Of a stretch of DNA of 55,784 bases, positions 1 through 9,362 are shown one piece after another (position 1 is the first letter of the stretch; each line of letters opens with the position of its first letter). Source of the stretch: Candidatus Halocynthiibacter alkanivorans (GTDB lineage: Bacteria > Pseudomonadota > Alphaproteobacteria > Rhodobacterales > Rhodobacteraceae); NCBI RefSeq assembly GCF_003333265.1, contig NZ_QOLB01000090.1, positions 1 to 55,784 of the forward strand, written 5' to 3'. Position numbers and translations under genes: made by a program. Under the pieces are notes generated by a model, which was not told the origin of the DNA, did no database searches, and saw only the letters and a list, made by a program, of their open reading frames with translations.

Positions 1-488
1 CAGCGGGAACCCCCCCTGGACGGCGAGTCGGATTGCGGCGACCGGGCGGCTGCGGCAGGCGGGAACCGGGCGGTGCTTTGCAAAGGAGGAAGCCCGGCAA
101 AAGTCGTCAGGACCGGATCTTTCAGCCCGGCGATTCCGGCGCGATTTGAGCTTGGCGCGCCGCTTTGCCCCGAAATCTGCAGAAATATTTTGCCGGTGGT
201 GATTTGGCCGGGGTGTTCAAAGAGGCCCAATTGTGCCGTCTTCTGCATGTTGTGGGTGCGATGGCGGTCCGACGCCAGACATAGGCGGATCAGCTGTTTT
301 CCGCAGCGAAAATCAGCACCCAGTCGCGCGTAAATACACCGCAAAACCCCTTTTCCCTGCGAAGATCTGACCGGCGTTTACCATAAATCCATTCACTTTT
401 GCGGCCAAATATGGCTTTCTTAATGCGGGGAAATGTTTGTGTGACGCTGATTTTTGTGCGGCGTGAGTAAAGAGTTGGGGGACGTATT
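1..488. other. Upstream region of manC, no supported gene
   Basis: No gene can be supported here. One plus-strand frame is open from the first base to a stop at 333, but its translation is rich in Cys, Trp and Arg and resembles no family I know, so I treat it as non-coding. The last 100 bases become more AT-rich and probably carry the promoter of the manC operon. There is a small inverted repeat, GCCA-AATA-TGGC, near position 405, but no convincing -35/-10 pair. A G-rich Shine-Dalgarno sequence (477-482) precedes the manC start. Confidence 0.5.
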
Positions 489-1934
489 TTGATACATCCG
501 GTGATCCTGTGTGGTGGTTCGGGGACCCGACTCTGGCCGAGTTCGCGCCGCGCCTATCCCAAGCAATTTGTGGCTCTTCTCGGCGGCGAAAGCCTGTTTC
601 AGAACACGCTGCGGCGCCTGTCCGGGCCGGCATTTTCAACACCTTTGATTATGACCAATGAACGCTTTCGCTTTCTGGCCCAGGAACAGGCTGCGGCCAT
701 CGGGCTGAACGATGCGCAGATCTATCTGGAACCCGCAGTGCGCGACACTGCGCCGGCCATTCTGACTGCAGCGCTGACGCTGCAGGATGTGCCCGATGCG
801 TTGATGCTGGTGGCGCCTTCTGACCATCTGGTACGCGAGCCCGACAAGCTGCATACGGCGATTATGGCGGGTGTGCCCGCTGCGCGCGACGGGGCGCTGA
901 TCACCTTTGGGGTGCAACCGGCGCGGCCCAGCACCAGCTTTGGATATCTTGAACTGGCCATTGGGTCAGGTGCGGCGGAGTCCGGGCAGGCGGTAGCGCT
1001 GCATGCATTTCGCGAAAAACCGGAGGCGGCGGAGGCCGCTGACCTGCTGGCGGCGGGCAACTGCCTGTGGAATGCCGGCGTTTTTCTGTTTCGGGTCGGG
1101 GACATTCTGGCGGCCTATGAGACCCATGCACCGGATCTGATCGCGCCCTGCCGCGCTGCACTTGCGGCGGCGGAACCTGATCTGGGTTTCATCCGGCTTG
1201 GCGATGAAGAGTATGAGCAGGCGCGGCGCATTTCGATTGATTATGCGGTTATGGAAAAGGCCGACAACCTGGCAGCAGTGGCGTTTGACGCCGGCTGGTC
1301 GGATCTGGGCAGCTGGGACGGGTTGCTGAGCGAGCTGGCCTCCGGAGAATTGAACGGAGACGCGACCACGGAGCGGGGCGTGGTCTGCACCGGCAATGCC
1401 ACCGCAATTGAGTGTGAAAACACCCTGCTGCGCTGTGAAGAGGATAACATTCAGCTGGTTGGGCTGGGCCTGAAAAACATTGCGGCGGTGGCGATGCGCG
1501 ATGCGGTGCTGGTGGTGGACCTGGACCACGCGCAGCAGGTCAAACAAGTGGTGGCGGATCTGCGCGCCGCCGGTTGTGCCCAGGCCGATGACTATCCGAG
1601 ATTTTTCCGCCCCTGGGGCTGGTATGAGACCCTTGGGCTGGGGGACCGGTTTCAGGTCAAACGCATCATGGTCAAACCCGGCGGCGTGCTCAGCCTGCAA
1701 AGCCATGTGCACCGCGCCGAGCACTGGGTCGTCGTCGCCGGCACCGCGCGGGTTGTGGTCGGCGAAGACACCAGGCTGCTGACCGAAAATGAATCTGTCT
1801 ATATTCCGCTGGGCGCCACCCACCGGATGGAAAATCCAGGCAAAGTGCCGATGTATCTGATCGAGGTACAGACCGGCATCTATCTGGGCGAGGATGATAT
1901 CGTGCGGTACGAGGATATATATCACCGCGGATAA
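489..1934 (+). CDS. manC: Mannose-1-phosphate guanylyltransferase / mannose-6-phosphate isomerase (ManC/AlgA type)
   Basis: Bifunctional cytoplasmic enzyme that isomerises fructose-6-phosphate to mannose-6-phosphate and makes GDP-mannose from mannose-1-phosphate and GTP. Its 481 residues are the usual length for type II PMI/GMP proteins. The nucleotidyltransferase signature GGSGTRLWPSSR (residues 9-20) is followed by the P-K-Q-F motif with Lys25. The C-terminal cupin has the metal-ligand pattern QSHVHRAEHW (404-413). The start is TTG; it fits because homologues begin at exactly this point and GGGGGA lies 6 bases upstream. It is the first gene of a plus-strand run with a GDP-mannose dehydrogenase 103 bases downstream, so the GDP-mannose is probably at least partly oxidised to GDP-mannuronate. 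Confidence 0.95.
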   Translation: MIHPVILCGGSGTRLWPSSRRAYPKQFVALLGGESLFQNTLRRLSGPAFSTPLIMTNERFRFLAQEQAAAIGLNDAQIYLEPAVRDTAPAILTAALTLQDVPDALMLVAPSDHLVREPDKLHTAIMAGVPAARDGALITFGVQPARPSTSFGYLELAIGSGAAESGQAVALHAFREKPEAAEAADLLAAGNCLWNAGVFLFRVGDILAAYETHAPDLIAPCRAALAAAEPDLGFIRLGDEEYEQARRISIDYAVMEKADNLAAVAFDAGWSDLGSWDGLLSELASGELNGDATTERGVVCTGNATAIECENTLLRCEEDNIQLVGLGLKNIAAVAMRDAVLVVDLDHAQQVKQVVADLRAAGCAQADDYPRFFRPWGWYETLGLGDRFQVKRIMVKPGGVLSLQSHVHRAEHWVVVAGTARVVVGEDTRLLTENESVYIPLGATHRMENPGKVPMYLIEVQTGIYLGEDDIVRYEDIYHRG

Positions 1935-2037
1935 ATGCGCCCTGCGTGTCGTTGCTGTGGTCGCTGGCCACGGCCTTGTTGGAAGCCGGTGTTTCATCGC
2001 CGCCGGTTTCGCCCTTTGAAACCGTGGATGACCTTGT

Positions 2038-3306
2038 ATGAAAGTCGTTATTCTGGGTCTGGGATATGTGGGATTTACCTCGGCGTGTTGCATCGCCAGC
2101 GAGGGCCACGAGGTCGTCGGCATCGATGTGAACGCCCGCAAGGTGCGCGAGATCATGGCCGGCACCGCGCCGATTGTAGAACCTGAAGTGGAGGCGCTGT
2201 TGCAGCAGGCGCTTGCGGAGGGCCGCATCAGTGCGGACACCGTGATCGGCACCCATCTGGACGCCTGCGACCTGGTGATTGTCTGCGTCGGCACCCCGTC
2301 CACGGCGGATGGCTCGCATCATATGGGCTTTATTGCCGATGTGACCCACCAGATTGCCACCGCCGTCAGAAGCAGCCGTCAGTCGCCGCTCCCGGTGGTC
2401 TACCGATCAACCTTCCGTCCTGGCACCATTGAAGAACTTGTGTGGCCGATCTTTGGCGCCACCCTGGGCGAAGACCCTCAGCAACGTGTCGAAATCATCT
2501 ACAATCCCGAATTTCTGCGTGAAGGCAGCGCGGTGCGGGACTATTTTTCACCGCCCAAAATCGTCACCGGCACCAGGGACGGTGCCCCCAGCCCGGTGAT
2601 GGAGCAGCTGAACGCGCGCATTGACGCCAGAAGCTTTGTGGTGGGCTATCGCGAGGCGGAGCTGACCAAGTTCGTCGACAACAGCTGGCACGCGGCGAAG
2701 GTGACTTTTGCCAATGAAATCGGCCGTATTTGCATGGCGCTGAGCATTTCCGCGCAACAGGTGCATGAGATTTTTGTCTCTGATACAAAGCTGAATATCT
2801 CGCCCCGCTATATGCGGCCGGGCGGCGCGTTTGGCGGCTCCTGCCTGCCCAAGGATGTGCGCGCTTTGCAGCATATCGCGGCAGAGGCCGGGGTGAATCT
2901 GAACATGATCGGCAGCCTGCTGCGCTCCAACGAGATGCACAAACACCGGATGTTTGAATATGCGGTCGAGGGGCTGGAAAAAGGCGCCCGTGTGCTGCTG
3001 GTGGGGCTGGCGTTCAAGGCGGAAACGGATGATCTGCGCAACAGTCCCAATGTGGACCTGGCGCGCAAGCTGCTGGCGGCGGGGTACCGGCTTGAAGTGT
3101 ATGATCCGGGCATAGATGCGGCCAAGCTGATTGGCGCCAACCTGGGCTATGCCTATTCGCAGCTGCCGGCGCTCGAACAATTGCTGGTCGAAAAATGTCA
3201 GGCCGAGACCGTGGCTTATGACCGGGTGATTGTCAGCAATGCCGCCGCCGGTGCGCTGCATCTGCCGCCGGGCTGTGACATCCGCAACATAGGGGTTCTG
3301 GACTGA
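2038..3306 (+). CDS. algD: GDP-mannose 6-dehydrogenase (AlgD-like)
   Basis: NAD-dependent four-electron oxidation of GDP-mannose to GDP-mannuronate, in the cytoplasm. The Rossmann motif GLGYVG is at residues 7-12. The central domain has the NSWHAAKVTFANE stretch and the catalytic-cysteine motif GGSCLPKD with Cys269, which closely match alginate-type AlgD rather than UDP-glucose dehydrogenases. The length of 422 residues is normal for the family. The ATG start gives the typical N-terminal beta strand; the ribosome binding site is weak. Directly downstream, one base after its stop, a GT4 gene begins, so the two are cotranscribed. Distinguishing GDP-mannose from UDP-sugar specificity by sequence is not absolute, but the neighbouring manC strongly supports GDP-mannose. 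Confidence 0.88.
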   Translation: MKVVILGLGYVGFTSACCIASEGHEVVGIDVNARKVREIMAGTAPIVEPEVEALLQQALAEGRISADTVIGTHLDACDLVIVCVGTPSTADGSHHMGFIADVTHQIATAVRSSRQSPLPVVYRSTFRPGTIEELVWPIFGATLGEDPQQRVEIIYNPEFLREGSAVRDYFSPPKIVTGTRDGAPSPVMEQLNARIDARSFVVGYREAELTKFVDNSWHAAKVTFANEIGRICMALSISAQQVHEIFVSDTKLNISPRYMRPGGAFGGSCLPKDVRALQHIAAEAGVNLNMIGSLLRSNEMHKHRMFEYAVEGLEKGARVLLVGLAFKAETDDLRNSPNVDLARKLLAAGYRLEVYDPGIDAAKLIGANLGYAYSQLPALEQLLVEKCQAETVAYDRVIVSNAAAGALHLPPGCDIRNIGVLD

Positions 3307-3307
3307 C

Positions 3308-4582
3308 ATGCTGAACTCTGACATGACCCCGTCGCGGCTTGATATGGCCCGTTTTGAACAGCCATTGGCGGGGCGGCGGGTGCTGATCATTGTGGAAAAT
3401 CTGCCGCTGCCGTTTGACCGGCGGGTCTGGCATGAATGCTGCACGCTGCGCGCGGCCGGCGCAGACGTGGCGGTGATCTGCCCCACTGGCCGCGGCTATG
3501 AAAGCCTCTATGAAGAGCTTGAAGGCGTGCATATCTACCGCCATCCTCTGCCGCTGGATGCCAGCGGCGCGCTGGGCTACGCGGCGGAATATGCGGTGGC
3601 GCTGTATCATGAGTTGCGGCTGGCGGTGAAGGTGGCGCGGCGGCACGGGTTTGACACCGTTCATGCCTGCAACCCGCCGGATCTGATCTTTCTGGTGGCG
3701 CTGCCGTTCAAACTGGCGGGCAAGCGCTTTCTGTTTGATCACCACGACATCAACCCCGAGCTTTATGAGGCCAAATTCGGCCGCCGGGGATTTTTCTGGC
3801 GGCTGATGCTGCTGTTTGAACGGCTGACATTCCGCGCCGCTGACGTGGTGATATCGACCAATGAAAGTTATCGCGACATCGCGCTGGACCGGGGTGGCAT
3901 CGCGGCGCAGGACGTGTTTGTGGTGCGCTCAGGTCCGGATCTGCACCGTCTGCGGGTCAGCGCTCCGGAGGCGCGCTGGCGCAAGGGCCGCGCCCATATG
4001 GTGGGCTACGTCGGGGTGATGGGCGATCAGGAAGGCCTTGATCTGTTGTTGCAGGCGGCGCGCCAGATGATTTTGGACGAGGGCTGCGACGTGCAGTTTG
4101 TGCTGGTGGGCGGCGGGCCGGCGCTGCGCGGGCTCAGGTCGATGGCGGCGGATCTGGGCATTGCGGATCACGTGACATTCACCGGCCGCGTACCGGATGC
4201 TGCACTGTTTTCGGTGCTTTCCAGCGCGGATGTCTGTGTCAATCCGGACCGGGTCAATGCGATGAATGACAAATCCACCATGAACAAAGTGCTGGAATAT
4301 ATGGCCTTTGGCAAAGCGATGGTGCAGTTCGATCTGAAAGAAGGCCGGTTCTCTGCTGGCCGCGCATCGCTTTATGCGCGGGCGAATGACACCGCAGATC
4401 TTGCCGATAAAATCTCCTGGTTGCTGGAGCATCCACAACAGGCGCGGGAGATGGGTGTTTTTGGCCGTCAACGGGTGGAAAACGAGCTGAGCTGGGACCA
4501 CCAGGTAGACACGCTGATCGCGGCCTATCAACGTCTGGAGGCCAAAAAACCCGGCCGGAAGCGCACCGCGTCTAAGGCGTAG
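3308..4582 (+). CDS. Glycosyltransferase family 4 (GT-B fold)
   Basis: Cytoplasmic-face glycosyltransferase expected to add one sugar to the lipid-linked repeat unit. The N-terminus has VLIIVENLPLPFDRRVW (about residues 22-38), typical of WbuB-like GT4 enzymes. The C-terminal half has the Rossmann-like G-Y-V-G-V-M-G start, the GRVPD loop and the Lys-Val-Leu-Glu-Tyr-Met motif containing the conserved Glu that contacts the donor. The length of 424 residues is typical. It starts one base after the algD stop, so it is in the same operon. GDP-mannuronate or GDP-mannose is a plausible donor from context only. An in-frame ATG 15 bases later is an alternative start. Confidence 0.88.
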   Translation: MLNSDMTPSRLDMARFEQPLAGRRVLIIVENLPLPFDRRVWHECCTLRAAGADVAVICPTGRGYESLYEELEGVHIYRHPLPLDASGALGYAAEYAVALYHELRLAVKVARRHGFDTVHACNPPDLIFLVALPFKLAGKRFLFDHHDINPELYEAKFGRRGFFWRLMLLFERLTFRAADVVISTNESYRDIALDRGGIAAQDVFVVRSGPDLHRLRVSAPEARWRKGRAHMVGYVGVMGDQEGLDLLLQAARQMILDEGCDVQFVLVGGGPALRGLRSMAADLGIADHVTFTGRVPDAALFSVLSSADVCVNPDRVNAMNDKSTMNKVLEYMAFGKAMVQFDLKEGRFSAGRASLYARANDTADLADKISWLLEHPQQAREMGVFGRQRVENELSWDHQVDTLIAAYQRLEAKKPGRKRTASKA

Positions 4583-4812
4583 GCCGGCGACCTGGGCGGC
4601 GTTAAAGATTGTCCGGGCCGGGCCGGGCCAGGTCAGTCCAGCCCAGGCAGGGTCTGCGGTTGGAAGTCTGATGTCTGAAGGCCGTGGTCTGAAGGCTGTG
4701 GCTTGAGGTTTAGCGCCCGGGGTTTGGGCACAGAGTGTGGGCTTGCAGCCGGGCCGGGGCGCGGCTCCGGAGCCGCCAGTTACGGCCGCGGCAATGTTCA
4801 GGAGGAGACCGC

Positions 4813-5811
4813 TTGGGGGAAACGACACCACAGCCGCAAAACCGCAATATCACCACGCCGGCAGGGCTTGGCCCTGAGGTGCGGCGCTCCCGCCTGCGCC
4901 GCTTTCAGCAGGAATTCCCCAGTTTTGTCAAAAAGAACCGCGGTCTGCTGGCCCGGCCCGCGTTCTGGGCCATGCTGGCGCGGCTGGCGACGGCGCGGCT
5001 GCGGCCGATGCCGCTGGGGGCAGGGGCGAGGGCTAAAGTGAAGGTAAAGGCGGGCGCGCGCTCGGAACCGGTGATGTTTATTGCCACCCATCACAAGGTG
5101 ATGACCACCTATTTCACCGCCGTTCTGCGCCTGCTGAGTTTTGGGATAAATCGACGCTATCAACGGGTTTTCAGCGACCCGCCGGACCCGGGTGCGCGGC
5201 TGGTGCTTGCGGCCCATGGCAAGCTGGATCTGCCGGCGCTGTGCCCGTCATACCGAGGTGTTCATATCATGCGTGACCCGCGTGATATGATTGTATCGGG
5301 CTATCACTATCACAAATGGACCTATGAGGACTGGGTGCATCGCCCGGATGAGGCCGGCGTCAGCTATCAGCAGAAGCTGAACCGGGCGGACCGCCGCGCC
5401 GGGCTGTTCATGGAGATCGAGCATTTCATCTTTTTCTATCGCGAAACGCTGGAACGGTGGGATGTGGAGGACCCTGATATTCTGGAAGTGTCCTATGAAG
5501 ATCTGATGTCGGAGCAGCGGTCACAATTGTATCGCGACATGTTCACCCACCTGGGTTTTGCGGGCCGCGATCTGGACCTGGGCTGCGATCTGATGCGGCT
5601 GTTTGAAGCCGGCAGCCGCACCGGCCGGAAAACCGGCGTCGGATCGGGCCGCGGAGCTGCCGGGGCGGCGGGCGGCGGCATCGCTGTCGTGGCCAAAAAC
5701 AATCATCTGCGCAGTGGGCGTTCCGGGCAATGGCGCGACGAGTTGGAGGCGGAACATCTGGACTATATCGAGCGCGAGCTTGGCCCGGTGTTGCGAAAAT
5801 TCGGCTACTGA
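4813..5811 (+). CDS. Sulfotransferase domain protein
   Basis: Probable PAPS-dependent sulfotransferase transferring sulfate to a sugar hydroxyl. The phosphosulfate-binding loop is HHKVMTTY (Lys95-Tyr100), in which the usual Gly after Lys-x is Met. The 3'-phosphate-binding segment MRDPRDMIVSGY (Arg154-Ser162) is canonical, with Arg and Ser eight residues apart. I chose the TTG at 4813 because AGGAGGA (4800-4806) lies 6 bases upstream; a longer open frame from 4735 has a non-coding-looking N-terminus. The protein is 332 residues. Near residues 275-295 it has a Gly/Ala-rich low-complexity stretch. About 230 bases separate it from the GT4 gene. The substrate is unknown; an exopolysaccharide acceptor is inferred from the locus. 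Confidence 0.8.
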   Translation: MGETTPQPQNRNITTPAGLGPEVRRSRLRRFQQEFPSFVKKNRGLLARPAFWAMLARLATARLRPMPLGAGARAKVKVKAGARSEPVMFIATHHKVMTTYFTAVLRLLSFGINRRYQRVFSDPPDPGARLVLAAHGKLDLPALCPSYRGVHIMRDPRDMIVSGYHYHKWTYEDWVHRPDEAGVSYQQKLNRADRRAGLFMEIEHFIFFYRETLERWDVEDPDILEVSYEDLMSEQRSQLYRDMFTHLGFAGRDLDLGCDLMRLFEAGSRTGRKTGVGSGRGAAGAAGGGIAVVAKNNHLRSGRSGQWRDELEAEHLDYIERELGPVLRKFGY

Positions 5812-6117
5812 GCCCGGCCAGGCTGGTGTGCGGGCTTGCTGGTGCGCTGATCGGCCGGACTGGCCATAGTCAGACGCGCTGGGCGACGGCTGCGGCAGCC
5901 CTGCTGGCCCGGCATTGAACAACAAGGGGGGCGCCGCACAGGGTTTGCATCGCCCGGGGGCAACGAAGGCGTCGCCGGGGGGGCAGACAAAGCGGCCAGC
6001 CCGAGAGGCCGGACGGGGGGGCTCAGGCCGCTGGCAGAGCTGTCGGCAGACTTGCGGGCCGATCTGCTGGCCGAACAATGGACCGGACCATGGCGGCGAC
6101 TGTCCGCGCCCGGCCGG
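5812..6117. other. Intergenic, convergent genes, no feature seen
   Basis: About 306 bases between the convergent sulfotransferase and beta-barrel genes. It is very GC-rich with short GGCC-type repeats, and has no open frame with coding character and no hairpin followed by a T-tract. Confidence 0.45.
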
Positions 6118-7518
6118 TCAGGGGCGATAGCTGAAGTCGCGGCTCAGGCTTATGAACACCCCGGTTGAGGTGGCCTTGCCAACGGTGTCTTCGTCGCGCA
6201 GCCGGTATTTCGCCCCGAAGTTCATATCCCAGTCAGCGTTCACCGCCCGGCTGTAGGTCGCCGTCGCGGTGCCCTGGGTCACGGAATTGGCACCGATCTC
6301 GTCGAGCCAGGCGTAATCAAGGTCAAAAGAAATCGCGGAGACCTGGTTGATATCGCGGGCATATCCCAACGAGACCAGGGTGCGCAGCTGATAGCCGTCA
6401 TCACCGACGGACCGTACACGGCGGGCCAGGCGCGCCTCAATCGCGCCAGTGGGCAGCGCCTGCTGCCAGCTCAGCGCGCCAATCAGATCCGTGCCGCGGT
6501 CATCGGTGTCAGACACCCCCAGGCGTGCGGAAATTTTGCTGCTGCGCCGTTCCAGCACACGCCCGAAGCTCAGGGTCCTCTGGGTGCCGTTCTGATCGAT
6601 GGTGGAGGCAAAATTCGCCTCAATACTGCCGTCGGGCATGTCATATTCAATACTGAGCCGGGCGGTTGAGCCTTCTTCGCGGCTGCTGAGGCCGGGCTCT
6701 TCGGTGTCGATGACAGCATAGCCGAGCGCCGCCTCAAACCGGGTGGCCGGGGACAGCGCATGTTTGACGCCAAAATTGACAGTGGAAGTCTCGCGCTCGG
6801 TGTCGTCAGAGTCCTCATAGGTGGCATAGCTCAGCGCGACGGTGCCCTCGGTCACCGGCGATATCCGCAGTCGTGTGGTGGCGGCCAGGTTGCGACGGCT
6901 GCTGTCGACCAGGTCCGGGTCGGTGGTGCTGGAATAGTCCACCTCGCTCAGACCCGCGTCAAAGATCAGACCCAGTGGCGCGGCGGTGCCCAGCTCCAGC
7001 CTGGCTTTGGCACCATAGTTGATCCGCTGTCCGGTGCCGGTGATATCTGTGGTTTCGCCGGGATCGGTGTCGCCGCCATCCCCGTCTTCCCCCTCGTCAC
7101 CGTCGTCAAACGGGGTCAGAAATTCGACCTGTTCCTCGCGGTATCTGGCGTCAAAGCTCAGCGCCGCATTGGCGCTCTGGCGTCCATAGGTGAGGCGCAG
7201 CGCCGGGCGGGCTATGCGGGTGTCGCTGCCGGTGCCGGGCTCTTCCGATAGCCACAGCGCGGCGGAGCCGGACAAGGAAAACTGCTGCGTGCGGGTGGCG
7301 CTTTCAAGCGCAAAAGACAGCGCGGTCGAGGCGCGGCTGGTCCGCCCCTCCGCAGGGAAGTCCAGCGCCAGGTTGTCGGTGCTTTCCAGCCGGTGTTCGA
7401 TGCCGAAATCCAGCTGCAGACCGCCTTCCTGGGCGACCCCGGGAGAGATAGACAGGCTGCCCGCAGCCGTAGTGGCAGCCGCTGCCGCAGCGCGCAGTAT
7501 GGATCGTTTTGCCAGCAT
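6118..7518 (-). CDS. Outer-membrane beta-barrel protein of the polysaccharide locus
   Basis: A 466-residue protein with a signal peptide (positively charged MLAKR start, Ala-rich core, probable cleavage after G-V-A-Q near residue 30). The rest is made of alternating short amphipathic strands with Asp/Ser/Thr-rich turns, the look of an outer-membrane beta-barrel. It resembles the beta-barrel proteins found beside EPS/exosortase-type clusters. An acidic Asp/Glu/Gly loop sits near residues 138-156. It lies on the minus strand downstream of the Wza-like gene with an 81-base gap, so the two are probably cotranscribed. A role in moving polymer across the outer membrane is inferred. A small barrel-anchored adhesin or receptor is the alternative. 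Confidence 0.7.
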   Translation of the reverse strand: MLAKRSILRAAAAAATTAAGSLSISPGVAQEGGLQLDFGIEHRLESTDNLALDFPAEGRTSRASTALSFALESATRTQQFSLSGSAALWLSEEPGTGSDTRIARPALRLTYGRQSANAALSFDARYREEQVEFLTPFDDGDEGEDGDGGDTDPGETTDITGTGQRINYGAKARLELGTAAPLGLIFDAGLSEVDYSSTTDPDLVDSSRRNLAATTRLRISPVTEGTVALSYATYEDSDDTERETSTVNFGVKHALSPATRFEAALGYAVIDTEEPGLSSREEGSTARLSIEYDMPDGSIEANFASTIDQNGTQRTLSFGRVLERRSSKISARLGVSDTDDRGTDLIGALSWQQALPTGAIEARLARRVRSVGDDGYQLRTLVSLGYARDINQVSAISFDLDYAWLDEIGANSVTQGTATATYSRAVNADWDMNFGAKYRLRDEDTVGKATSTGVFISLSRDFSYRP

Positions 7519-7599
7519 GTTGTTTCCGTCCTGCCTGCCCGTGTCTGTGACGGGCTTGTTGTGAGACCCCGGCGCCCGGGATCCCGCCTCGGTTACATC

Positions 7600-8202
7600 T
7601 TATTCAAACAAGCGCCGTGACGGGACGATGACCACGTCCCCCGGTGCCATAACCGTTGGTCTGCTCAGTGCGGCGCCCCGTTCCAGGGCATGGTAGTTGA
7701 CGGTGATGACCTGCGCAACACCGGCGCTGCTCACCCGTCGTAACTGGATGCGTTTGGTGGCTGCGAAGGGTGAAAACCCGCCGCTCAGGGCCATGAACTG
7801 CAACAGCGTGGTGCCTGGCTCGACCTCGTATTTACCGGGAGCTGCCGCCTCGCCCATTACAAATACATCGATCGTATGCGTCAGGTGCGGCACCACCTCT
7901 GTCTTCGGCGCCAGCGAGGCCACGCCGACGAACACATTGGGGGACACCGCAAAATTCCCCGCCAGCCGTTTGATTACATTGGCCTGGATCTGTTCGACCG
8001 TCAGACCTTCGGCCTGGATGCTGCCGGCCGTCGGGATCGAGATGCGCCCGTCAGGCAGCACCAGGATATTGCGGTTCAGGCTCGGATCTTCCAGAACCTC
8101 GACGCGCAGAACATCACCCGGGTTCAGCCGGTAGCCATCCTGTGCCAGCGTGGGCAGCGCCATCAGAAAAAGGCCTGCCAGTACGAATAAAAAGTGTCTC
8201 AT
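7600..8202 (-). CDS. Polysaccharide export protein (Wza/GumB-like)
   Basis: Periplasmic or outer-membrane polysaccharide export protein of 200 residues. After a signal peptide (MRHFLFVLAGLFLMA, cleavage near T-L-A|Q) comes the Poly_export domain beginning Y-R-L-N-P-G-D-V-L, then a SLBB-like domain with the V-F-V-M-G-E and P-G-x-Y pattern and the G-G-F-S motif. There is no lipobox Cys, unlike Wza of E. coli. The ATG at 8202 is preferred over an in-frame TTG nine bases upstream because GAGGGG is 9 bases before the ATG. It is the first gene of the minus-strand pair with the beta-barrel, and the AT-rich 8212-8280 stretch is the likely promoter region. Confidence 0.87.
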   Translation of the reverse strand: MRHFLFVLAGLFLMALPTLAQDGYRLNPGDVLRVEVLEDPSLNRNILVLPDGRISIPTAGSIQAEGLTVEQIQANVIKRLAGNFAVSPNVFVGVASLAPKTEVVPHLTHTIDVFVMGEAAAPGKYEVEPGTTLLQFMALSGGFSPFAATKRIQLRRVSSAGVAQVITVNYHALERGAALSRPTVMAPGDVVIVPSRRLFE

Positions 8203-8211
8203 CTGTTTCAA

Positions 8212-9362
8212 CCCCTCATTCTCAACTGATTTGTATATGAAAAAGTCTAATGTTTATTGGTGCATCGGGGAAGACATAATCCGGTTATACCCATCCGGGG
8301 CGGTGGGCCTTACGGGGGTGTGTTGTTGCATATGGCGCCTGCTTCCATCCGGGACAGGGCGCTGCTTGGGCCATGGTTTTGCTGCCGGTGCAAAATATCC
8401 GGCGGCGCAACCACCAGCCCGGGGCGGGAAGGGGTCGCAGAACCGTGCCCGGAGTGCTCCGCCTCACTGGACCGTCTGCCCGTGGCGGATGCGCTCGCGG
8501 CGTGGCGTCAGCGGCCCGCTGCGAACCGGCGCGCCGGGGCGCTGACAACAGACAGCCCGCGTGGGCGCCGGGTTCCCCGCCGCAGCCAGAGCGCAGTCTG
8601 AACGGGCGGGCGTCGTCTGAGGGCTGCAGCCCCGTGCGGGCATCTGGTGCCGGCATCCGGTGCCCAAATCCCGCGTCTGATTCCCGCGTCTGAATCCTGG
8701 CCCGAAACCCGGGCCTGGCGCGCGCGCGGGCGCCAAATGCGAAAACGCTCGAATTTTTCGGCAAAAAGCGGTAAAATGACCCACGATCTGTTGCAGCGCA
8801 TCTGTTCACTGCCGGATGTTGTCTGGAACCCGCCAATGTCTTGAGACCAGGGCGATTGTTCATAAAACCGGGCCAATTCAGCGCGTCTGCTGCGCTTTGC
8901 CCGGGCTCTGTAAGTGGCGCGTTTTCGTTCAGCGGGGCGATTCGGTTTGAGTATTTCACAACGCCGACCGCGTTGTCTTGCGACCAACTGCTGAGCGCTG
9001 CACCGGGGTTTAATCTGCGGGCCGCGCCTGCGCGGCGTGATCTGTGGTTCGGGATTGTTGCCCGGGACTGCGGGCCGGGACTGCGGTGTGGGGCCGTAGT
9101 GTGGGACTGCGGTGCGGACGCTGCCGGCTGCGAATGACATTCGGGGACGACACGCTGGGACCGGCAGGCGGCGAATGACCGGTCCGGAACGGCAAAGGCG
9201 CTGGTCAAATCACCGGAGACCGGTGCGTGTCTGATCTGCAGCGACACGCGGTCGGAACCAGGGAACTATAGAGCCCTGCAACCAGGGCTGCACGGGAACG
9301 ACAACACAGGGATGAAACGGGACGCGGGGGATTTAGTAGGGGGTAACAGTGATGTTTTTTGT
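8212..9362. other. Long intergenic region between divergent genes
   Basis: About 1.1 kb without a supported gene. The first 70 bases are AT-rich and probably hold the promoter of the Wza-like gene on the minus strand. The middle is GC-rich with no family match in any frame. Around 9065-9110 the ten-base word GGGACTGCGG recurs three times. A 320-codon minus-strand frame crosses the region, but its translation is dominated by Ala, Arg, Pro and Ser, as expected from skewed base composition. Promoter elements for the downstream plus-strand ATPase operon are expected near 9240-9340 but were not resolved. Confidence 0.5.

Noticed and set aside
1-333. Plus-strand frame open from the window edge to 333
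   Set aside because: The translation is rich in Cys, Trp, Pro and Arg, has no recognisable motif and no downstream partner; it looks like a chance open frame in GC-rich DNA.
966-2303. 445-codon minus-strand frame opposite manC and the start of algD
   Set aside because: Antisense to two strongly recognised genes; composition (His, Gln, Arg-rich) is typical of the opposite strand of GC-rich genes.
8285-9247. 320-codon minus-strand frame in the long intergenic region
   Set aside because: Ala/Arg/Pro/Ser-dominated translation without motifs or a sensible ribosome binding site; explained by base composition.
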